Source: JBJXGC01 sp046154545
Lineage (GTDB): Bacteria > Chloroflexota > Dehalococcoidia > Tepidiformales > Tepidiformaceae
Assembly (NCBI GenBank): GCA_046154545.1
Contig: JBJXGC010000075.1
Location: 1-10,945 of the forward strand
DNA: 10,945 nucleotides
Reading direction: 5' to 3'
In this document: positions 6,358-10,945 of the stretch, piece after piece
Layout: each line of letters opens with the position of its first letter
Numbering within the stretch: position 1 is the stretch's first letter
Program-made: the position numbers and the translations under genes
Notes under the pieces: generated by a model
What the model was told of the DNA's origin: nothing
The model's input: the letters and a program-made list of their open reading frames with translations, nothing else
Database searches by the model: none

Positions 6358-6669
6358 TCAGGCCGAACGTCCACTCGCGCCCGGCAGGGGCCCCGTTTCC
6401 AGGTAGGCGCTGGTAACCGTCCGGGTTGCCCTCAGCCGGCTCATGGCTGCGCCGGTCTCGCTTCGCAGGCGGCCAAGTTCGGCGGCGATTTGGGTGACCC
6501 GGGCCGAGAGGCGTTCGTGCCCGGGGCCCGCCGTGGGCAAGGCCGCGGCGGCGTGACAGGCCTCAAGGTAGGCCTTCTCAGCCAGCTCGTATGCGTCGAA
6601 GTCGCCGGCCCGCAGGACGGCGAGCTGGCGGTCGGCGAAGGCGAGCGCCACCGCTACCGGGTCGTCCAT
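6358..6669 (-). CDS. fliT: Small helical protein downstream of fliS, probable FliT-like flagellar chaperone
   Basis: This 103-residue protein is almost wholly alpha-helical in character. It begins MDDPVAVALAFADRQLAVLR, followed by AGDFDAYELAEKAYLEACHA (21-40), then a linker and a second amphipathic stretch ending MSRLRATRTVTSAYLE. FliT proteins are short helical chaperones of the cap protein FliD, diverge strongly, and sit right after fliS. The L-x-AGDFDAY pattern early in the chain resembles that family. Its ATG follows the fliS stop by one base (TGA-G-ATG), so it is almost certainly translationally coupled to fliS. The assignment rests mainly on position, size and helix pattern, so a generic 'flagellar protein downstream of fliS' is the safer alternative name. 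Confidence 0.65.
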   Translation of the reverse strand: MDDPVAVALAFADRQLAVLRAGDFDAYELAEKAYLEACHAAAALPTAGPGHERLSARVTQIAAELGRLRSETGAAMSRLRATRTVTSAYLETGPLPGASGRSA

Positions 6670-6670
6670 C

Positions 6671-7081
6671 TCAGGCGACCGCTTCGCTGGAGCGAAGCTG
6701 GCGGGCCTGGTCGGCCTTCAGCGCGTCTGTTGCGGTGCGCCAGGCGAGGGCGATGCGGGTGATGTGCTTTTCTACCTCATCGAGCTGCGCCATTTCGCCG
6801 AGCGTCGCACGCGTGATGGCGTTCAGGCAGTAGCTGTAGATCGCAGCCATGCTGCGGGGCAGTTCGCCGTACTGAAGGTCGAGCGTCGAGAGGAGCTCGC
6901 CGACGATGAGATAGGCGCGCTCGCATTCGCCGAGGAAGCGCTGGCGGTCCTGCTGCTCGTGGAGCAGGCGCGCCTTCTTCACGGCCTTGATCGCCCCGTC
7001 GTAGAGCATGGTGGTCAGCGTGACCGGGTCGGCTGTCGTGGCGTCAACGGTCCGGTAGGCCTGCACGGCACTCGTGGGCAT
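6671..7081 (-). CDS. fliS: Flagellar export chaperone FliS
   Basis: This 136-residue protein matches the typical FliS length. Hallmarks are AYRTVDATTADPVTLTTMLY at 8-27 followed by DGAIKAVKKAR, then LDLQYGELPRSMAAIYSYCL at 67-86 and the last helices (EKHITRIALAWR). FliS is a four-helix cytoplasmic chaperone that binds the C-terminus of flagellin, stops it polymerising early and passes it to the flagellar export gate. Its client, flagellin, and the cap protein FliD are encoded just upstream. AGGAGA sits eight bases before ATG at 7081. A GC-rich hairpin followed by four T residues abuts this ribosome site. Cotranscribed with fliT (one-base gap) and probably with fliD. Confidence 0.96.
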   Translation of the reverse strand: MPTSAVQAYRTVDATTADPVTLTTMLYDGAIKAVKKARLLHEQQDRQRFLGECERAYLIVGELLSTLDLQYGELPRSMAAIYSYCLNAITRATLGEMAQLDEVEKHITRIALAWRTATDALKADQARQLRSSEAVA

Positions 7082-7094
7082 TTCAGAATCTCCT

Positions 7095-7117
7095 AAAACA
7101 TGGCCGGGCCGCCGGCC
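7095..7117 (-). other. Hairpin with short T-run between fliD and fliS
   Basis: On the minus strand GGCCGG-cggc-CCGGCC (7102-7117) is followed three bases later by TTTT (7095-7098), which directly adjoins the fliS ribosome site. It resembles a weak intrinsic terminator or an mRNA processing or stability element in the roughly 100-base fliD-fliS gap. Confidence 0.4.
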
Positions 7118-7184
7118 TTCTCTTACAAAGGTCGGGCGGGCGCGCGGGCAGGCGTATCAGGGAAGGCCCGGATCGGCCACCCCC

Positions 7185-9182
7185 TTAATTGTTCTGTTGC
7201 GGGTTGAGCCTCTGGAGTGAACTGATAACGCCCTGGGCCGCGGCCTGAGCCTGCTCCATGGCGGTGAATTTTCTGCGTAAGAGCGCCATCTCTTTATCGA
7301 TGCCATCCTGCAGCTGTACCTGGCGCTTGTTGATATCGGCGATGCGGAGGTCGTACGTCGCCTGCCGCTTGGCCAGCAGCCCGCCCACGCCGCCCTGCGC
7401 TTCGAGGAACGTCTTGAGGCGGGAGATGACGCTTTCGTTCGTCGGCGTCACCGTGATGGTGTCACTTCCGGCCGCAAGGATCGCTTTGCCGGTCAGCGTC
7501 ATGCCGGGGATAAGCGTCGTGTTCGTGCCGCTGGCCGCAATCGTGCCGGTGGTCGTACTCGGCGGGCCGCCGTCGATCGGTGTGAAGACGGCGGTCAGCG
7601 TGCCCGCCATGTCGCTGCTCACTGCGTACGTCCCGGCCCGCGAGCCGCCGAACGAACCGCTGATGCTCGCGATCGAGCCTGTCCCTGCCGGGAGCAGGGC
7701 CGCATCCAGCTTGAACTGGCTGAGCACTCCCTGGACTGAGACCGGGTCGCTGGCGAGGACCGACTTAAAACGCGTCTCGTCGAGGACGAGCTTGTTCGTC
7801 GAGCCAACGGCGGAGTTGTAGGCGCCGAAACTGACGCCGATATCGTTCAGCGTCTTGAAGGCACCGCTGAGGTTCACCCCAGCGCTTGAGATCATCGTCC
7901 GGAGTGTCGTCTGGAGGCTACGAAGGCTGACGTCGCCCGAAAGTGCGCCCGACGATGAGGTGTCTTTTCCGTTGGTCCGCGTGGCCGCCGCGATCGCGTC
8001 GAGGACGCTGTTGTAATCGGTGACAAACCCGCGCAGGGCGGTCAGGGCCGAGCCAGAGTCCTGGCCAATCGTCGCCTTCACCGGCGTCGCCGTCGTCGCC
8101 GTCAGGGTGAGCGTCAGACCGCCAAAGTTCACCGTGTTCGAATCCGAGTACTGGGTGGCGCCGCCGTCGATCGAGTACTGGGCGTTCTGGCCGAGAGACT
8201 GTGCCGCCGCCGCCAGGCCCAGCTTCGCGAGCAGGTCGCCAGCGCCATTATCCGCCAGGGCGATGGCCACCGAGCCACTTTTGCCCTGGCTCAACTTGAC
8301 CGTGTCCGTGGTTGGGTCGTAACGGGCCGTGACGCCGGCCGTGCTGGCGTTGATCCGGCTGATGACGCTGTTCAGCGAATCGACGGCCGTGTTGTAGTTG
8401 ATCGTCACACCGTTGATCGAGAACGACTGCGCACCGGCGACCGGTGGGCCCCCGTTGAAAGTGGCGACGTCCATGTTGCCGGCCGGGTTCAGCCGCGCGA
8501 TGCCGACCGTGCTCGCCCGTGTCGTGGTCCCGGGCGACGCGATCAGGTTCGTGGCCGCCAGGAAGTTCGAGGTGTCCCCGCCCGAGCCCAGGACAATCGC
8601 GCCCGAGGCCGATGTGAGCTGGAGGATGTTCGCGCGGCCGTTCGCGTCGTTCTGGATGGAAGCGGTTATCCCGAGGCCGGTCGCGTTGATGGCCGTCACG
8701 ACATCTGCGAGCGATTGGGTCGTGGGATCGACCGTCAGTGTCGCCTGCCCGGCGGTGTTCTTGATCGTGAACGTCCCGGCTGTCACGGGCACGGCGAAGT
8801 TCGAGGCGTTGAGCAGCGAGGCGGAGTTCAATGCCGCCGAGATGGCGGGGCCGGTCACGCTCGTGCCAGTGGCTAACTGCGTGACATTGATGGTCACCTG
8901 CCCGGCCGCCGCCGAGGACGAGGCCGACACGTTCACGCCGGTACCCTCGAGCGCGACGGACTTCCCAGAAACGGAGGTGATGTCGGCAAGGGCTTTGGCC
9001 CGGGCGAGGAGGGCGGCGACGCTGGCGTTGAGCTGGCCGACCATCGCCTTCTGCACTTGGGCGGTGGATTTCTGCTGGTCGAGCTTCAGGATCGGGATCT
9101 GGCGTGCCTGCGTGAGCTGGGCGATGACGCCCTCAGTGTCGAAGGTCGAGAAGAAGTTACCGATGCGGACCGGGTCAGCCAT
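7185..9182 (-). CDS. fliD: Flagellar filament cap protein FliD (hook-associated protein 2)
   Basis: FliD forms the cap at the filament tip under which exported flagellin folds and assembles. In this 665-residue protein, the FliD N-domain spans about 8-110 (FSTFDTEGVIAQLTQARQIP). Two flagellin-IN-type modules lie near 137-195 and 252-300 (SFSINGVTINYNTAVDSLNS). The FliD C-domain starts near 375 (SALTALRGFVTDYNSVLDAI) and ends in a long coiled coil, 585-660 (LAKRQATYDLRIADINKRQ). The length is above the roughly 470 of enteric FliD but common in other phyla. Residues about 497-582 form a Gly/Thr/Ser-rich beta segment inserted before the final coiled coil. AGGAGG is placed within the last codons of the FlaG-like gene, whose stop is two bases before this ATG, so translation is coupled. 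The sigma-28-like promoter at 9544-9570 should drive it. Confidence 0.96.
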   Translation of the reverse strand: MADPVRIGNFFSTFDTEGVIAQLTQARQIPILKLDQQKSTAQVQKAMVGQLNASVAALLARAKALADITSVSGKSVALEGTGVNVSASSSAAAGQVTINVTQLATGTSVTGPAISAALNSASLLNASNFAVPVTAGTFTIKNTAGQATLTVDPTTQSLADVVTAINATGLGITASIQNDANGRANILQLTSASGAIVLGSGGDTSNFLAATNLIASPGTTTRASTVGIARLNPAGNMDVATFNGGPPVAGAQSFSINGVTINYNTAVDSLNSVISRINASTAGVTARYDPTTDTVKLSQGKSGSVAIALADNGAGDLLAKLGLAAAAQSLGQNAQYSIDGGATQYSDSNTVNFGGLTLTLTATTATPVKATIGQDSGSALTALRGFVTDYNSVLDAIAAATRTNGKDTSSSGALSGDVSLRSLQTTLRTMISSAGVNLSGAFKTLNDIGVSFGAYNSAVGSTNKLVLDETRFKSVLASDPVSVQGVLSQFKLDAALLPAGTGSIASISGSFGGSRAGTYAVSSDMAGTLTAVFTPIDGGPPSTTTGTIAASGTNTTLIPGMTLTGKAILAAGSDTITVTPTNESVISRLKTFLEAQGGVGGLLAKRQATYDLRIADINKRQVQLQDGIDKEMALLRRKFTAMEQAQAAAQGVISSLQRLNPQQNN

Positions 9183-9184
9183 GG

Positions 9185-9514
9185 CTAGCCCCTCCTTTCG
9201 AAGAAGAGGCCGCGCTGGTCCGAGGAGGCGCCAAGCTGGGCCATCTGGGCGAGAGTGAGGCGCTTAAGGACGCGCCCCGTCAGGCGATCGGTCACGACGA
9301 GCCCTTCGAGGGAGCCCGTTTCGCTGAGGTCGCAAGAGATTTCACACTGTTCATGGTCGGAATCGGGCAAGAGAGCGGCGAGCAGGCGTCCGCGAGCACG
9401 CGAGAGCGGTTTGCGCCCCCTCGGCCTGCGTTGCTGGGGATGGGCTCCGCCCTCGTGGATGGGACCGGCGTGGCCGGGAATCGGAGCGGCACGTGCGAGC
9501 GTAAGTTCTGCCAT
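9185..9514 (-). CDS. flaG: FlaG-like flagellar protein
   Basis: The C-terminal half of this 109-residue protein (about 57-107: CEISCDLSETGSLEGLVVTD, then RLTGRVLKRLTLAQMAQL, then RGLFFERRG) follows the FlaG pattern. That pattern is a beta hairpin with D-x-x-TG-x-V/I-x-x-x, a Leu-rich helix, and a final GL-F segment. FlaG proteins influence filament length and are often encoded directly before fliD, as here. The N-terminal 50 residues are Arg/Pro-rich and unrecognised. I chose ATG 9514 because AAGGAA lies eight bases upstream. A GTG at 9538 would extend the frame by eight codons but falls at or before the expected transcript start. The similarity is recognisable but not strong, so the symbol is tentative. 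Confidence 0.65.
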   Translation of the reverse strand: MAELTLARAAPIPGHAGPIHEGGAHPQQRRPRGRKPLSRARGRLLAALLPDSDHEQCEISCDLSETGSLEGLVVTDRLTGRVLKRLTLAQMAQLGASSDQRGLFFERRG

Positions 9515-9543
9515 GCGTCTGGTTCCTTCAGGATTCACCCTGA

Positions 9544-9570
9544 TTATCGGAAGGGTTTCAGGTATCTGTA
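9544..9570 (-). promoter_or_regulatory. Putative sigma-28 (FliA) promoter of flaG-fliD-fliS-fliT
   Basis: Read on the minus strand: TACA, 15 bases, TCCGATAA. The -10 element matches seven of eight bases of GCCGATAA and the -35 three of four of TAAA, with exact spacing. The start of transcription would be near 9537, about 23 bases before the FlaG-like ATG. This agrees with FlgM and flagellin being encoded nearby. Confidence 0.7.
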
Positions 9571-9610
9571 GGCTCTCGGCTCGATTTCGCGCCCCCGGGG
9601 GCGGGCAAAG

Positions 9611-9643
9611 CGAAAAGGGGCCCGGCCTGGATGGCCGGACCCC
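9611..9643 (-). terminator. Intrinsic terminator of the flagellin gene
   Basis: On the minus strand GGGGTCCGGCC (9643-9633), loop ATCCA, then GGCCGGGCCCC (9627-9617) form an 11-bp stem with one mismatch. TTTTCGCTTT follows. It starts about 25 bases after the flagellin stop and precedes the flaG promoter, so flagellin is probably a single-gene transcript. Confidence 0.85.
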
Positions 9644-9668
9644 TCAGTCGTGAGTTACGGGACCGCGG

Positions 9669-10844
9669 TTACTGGCCCCGGAGGAGGGACAGGACGGCCT
9701 GCGGCGCCTGGTTGGCCTGTGACAGGACGGAAACACCGGCCTGCTGCAGGATCTGGTTGCTCACCATCTTGCTGGAGAGTTCGGCCACGTCGGCGTCGCG
9801 GATGCGGCTTTCAGCGGCGCTGAGGTTCTCGACCGCCACACCGAGGCTGGCGACCGTGTGTTCGAGCCGGTTCTGGGCCGCACCAAGGTTGGAGCGCCGC
9901 GTGTTCAGCGTGTTGATGGCGGCGTCGATCTCGGTGAGACGGGCGTTGGCGTTCGCGAGGGTATCGACCGAGCCGACGCCTGAGACCGCCCAGAAGGCGA
10001 GGTTGAGTCCGGTGGCCGTCGTCGCCTGGACATCGGCCATGGCGACGGTCATGGTGTTGCCGACGTTCGCCCCGACCTGGAACGCGACGGATCCGGAGCC
10101 GGCGGCAGTGATGATCGTGAGGCCCGTGAGGCCGAGGCCCACGTTGGCGGCGGTTTCGCCAGCGACGGAAGAAACGGTGACCTTGACGCCCAGGGTGCCG
10201 AAGTTGATCACCTGCGACGACGAGGCGGCGATGGCCGCCAGGGTGATGGCCTGGGAGTTGCCGAGGCCGTCGTCGAGGGTGAGGACGCCAGCAGCGTTGG
10301 TCATGGTGTAGGTCGTGGACGCCTTGGCGGCCGAAACGTCGATTGCGGTGACGCTCGTGTTCGTGCCAGCAGCGACGACCGTACCGACGCCAACCGTACC
10401 GCCGGACTGCGACGTGGTGAGGCTGCCGTTGAGGAGGAACTGGCCGTTGAACTGGGTCACGGCCGCGATCCGGTTGATCTCCGCCTGGAGGGCCACGAGC
10501 TCGGTGCCGACGCTCTGGCGAGCGTTCAGATCGAGGGTGCCGTTGGCCGCCTGGACGGAGAGTTCACGAGCGCGCTGAAGGATGCTATGGATCTCGTCCA
10601 TGGCGCCTTCAGCCGTCTGAATCATCGAGATGCCGTCCTGCGAGTTGCGCAGGGCCTGGCCGTTGCCGCGGATCTGGGCGCGCATCTTTTCAGAGATGCC
10701 CAGGCCGGCGGCGTCGTCGGCGGCGCGGTTGATGCGGTAACCGCTGGAGAGCTTCTCCAGCACCTTCCCCATCTTAATGCTCGTGCCGTTCAAGTTGCGC
10801 TGAGCATTGATTGCCGCCACATTCGTGGCAATCATCATAGCCAT
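9669..10844 (-). CDS. fliC: Flagellin, the filament subunit
   Basis: In this 391-residue protein, both conserved ends are present. The N-terminal D0/D1 covers 1-140 (MIATNVAAINAQRNLNG, then LSSGYRINRAADDAAGLGIS, and LQRARELSVQAANGT). The C-terminal D1/D0 runs from about 253 (FQVGANVGNTM) through ARLTEIDAAINTLNTRRSNL and ENLSAAESRIRDADVAELSS to NQAPQAVLSLLRGQ. The middle (141-252) is a Gly/Ala/Thr/Ser-rich variable region of about 110 residues. Flagellin is exported through the flagellar channel with FliS as chaperone and polymerises under FliD, both encoded just downstream. ATG 10844 is chosen because GGGAGGAG lies upstream and the family starts here. The frame stays open to 10901, but those residues are Arg/Gly-rich and unlike flagellin. 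Residues 89-95 (LQRAREL) and Glu122 match the TLR5-recognised site of enteric flagellin. Confidence 0.97.
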   Translation of the reverse strand: MAMMIATNVAAINAQRNLNGTSIKMGKVLEKLSSGYRINRAADDAAGLGISEKMRAQIRGNGQALRNSQDGISMIQTAEGAMDEIHSILQRARELSVQAANGTLDLNARQSVGTELVALQAEINRIAAVTQFNGQFLLNGSLTTSQSGGTVGVGTVVAAGTNTSVTAIDVSAAKASTTYTMTNAAGVLTLDDGLGNSQAITLAAIAASSSQVINFGTLGVKVTVSSVAGETAANVGLGLTGLTIITAAGSGSVAFQVGANVGNTMTVAMADVQATTATGLNLAFWAVSGVGSVDTLANANARLTEIDAAINTLNTRRSNLGAAQNRLEHTVASLGVAVENLSAAESRIRDADVAELSSKMVSNQILQQAGVSVLSQANQAPQAVLSLLRGQ

Positions 10845-10866
10845 TGGTCTTCTCCTCCCACATCGT

Positions 10867-10919
10867 CCGCCGGGCGGCGGTCGTTGCCCGGCCCGTCCCA
10901 CCGCGTAGAGATTCGGTGG
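10867..10919 (-). repeat. Cluster of inverted repeats in the flagellin leader
   Basis: Three perfect inverted repeats lie 23-75 bases upstream of the flagellin ATG. They are CCGCC-N4-GGCGG (10867-10880), GCCGGGC-N10-GCCCGGC (10869-10892) and CCACCG-N10-CGGTGG (10898-10919). The first two share bases and exclude each other, so alternative RNA folds just before the ribosome site are possible. Confidence 0.5.
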
Positions 10920-10936
10920 CCGCCTGGGTTCACCTT

Positions 10937-10945
10937 GGATATCGG
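10937..10945 (-). promoter_or_regulatory. Possible sigma-28 -10 element of flagellin, cut by the window edge
   Basis: The minus strand enters the window with CCGATAT, which matches six of seven bases of the CCGATAA core of the sigma-28 -10 element. The -35 would lie outside the window. If real, the flagellin leader is about 85 bases and contains all three hairpins. Confidence 0.35.

Noticed and set aside
7168..7194. Sigma-28-like site GCCGATCC upstream of fliS
   Set aside because: The -10 has six of eight matches but no TAAA-like -35 at 15 bases. It overlaps the end of fliD, and fliS is adequately explained by read-through.
7680..7697. LPAGTG in FliD as a sortase sorting signal
   Set aside because: It is not LPxTG, lies internally, and has no following hydrophobic segment and basic tail. 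Flagellar axial proteins do not pass through the Sec route.
8398..9258. 286-codon open frame on the plus strand
   Set aside because: Antisense shadow of fliD with no recognisable domain and no ribosome site.
9515..9538. GTG 9538 as the start of the FlaG-like gene
   Set aside because: No ribosome site, and it coincides with the expected sigma-28 transcript start, while ATG 9514 has AAGGAA at good spacing.
10845..10901. N-terminal extension of flagellin to 10901
   Set aside because: The residues are Arg/Gly/Pro-rich and unlike flagellin; a strong ribosome site precedes ATG 10844 and the hairpins lie in this stretch.

Overview
This 10.9 kb window is GC-rich and densely coded, with 12 protein genes: 11 complete and one cut by the left edge. 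No gap exceeds about 180 bases, and I see no tRNA, rRNA, CRISPR array or insertion sequence. All genes lie on the minus strand except one solute-binding lipoprotein. A flagellar filament cluster, a membrane-anchored sortase and a Tat-type lipoprotein together suggest a flagellated, probably monoderm, GC-rich lineage. Chloroflexota (a Dehalococcoidia or Thermomicrobia relative) is my best guess, from gene content alone; no rRNA or marker gene is present to settle it.

Right half (about 4293-10844, minus strand, read right to left): flagellin with a leader full of hairpins and a clear terminator; then a sigma-28-like promoter and a tight set of FlaG-like protein, FliD (filament cap), FliS (flagellin chaperone) and a FliT-like protein. 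FlaG/fliD and fliS/fliT are separated by only 1-2 bases. Next come a sortase with its own sigma-28-like promoter, the anti-sigma-28 factor FlgM, and a winged-helix regulator whose receiver domain has lost its phosphorylation residues. The group is thus late flagellar structural genes, their chaperones and the inhibitor of their sigma factor. The sortase is the unexpected member.

Left half (1-4267): a plus-strand, orphan, family 5 solute-binding lipoprotein faces the winged-helix gene convergently and diverges from a metabolic set on the minus strand. That set is a pterin-4a-carbinolamine dehydratase, a malate/lactate-type (Ldh_2 family) NAD(P)-dependent dehydrogenase, and an NHL-repeat beta-propeller that keeps the residues of the peptidylglycine amidating-lyase active site. 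The dehydrogenase and propeller genes are 45 bases apart and probably cotranscribed. The dehydrogenase family includes ureidoglycolate dehydrogenase and the lyase family cleaves alpha-hydroxyglycine derivatives, so the two may act on related substrates; that is inference.

Most promising leads: the sortase that appears to belong to the sigma-28 regulon, the lyase/dehydrogenase pair, the phosphorylation-deaf regulator beside flgM, and a (CG)7 tract inside flgM.
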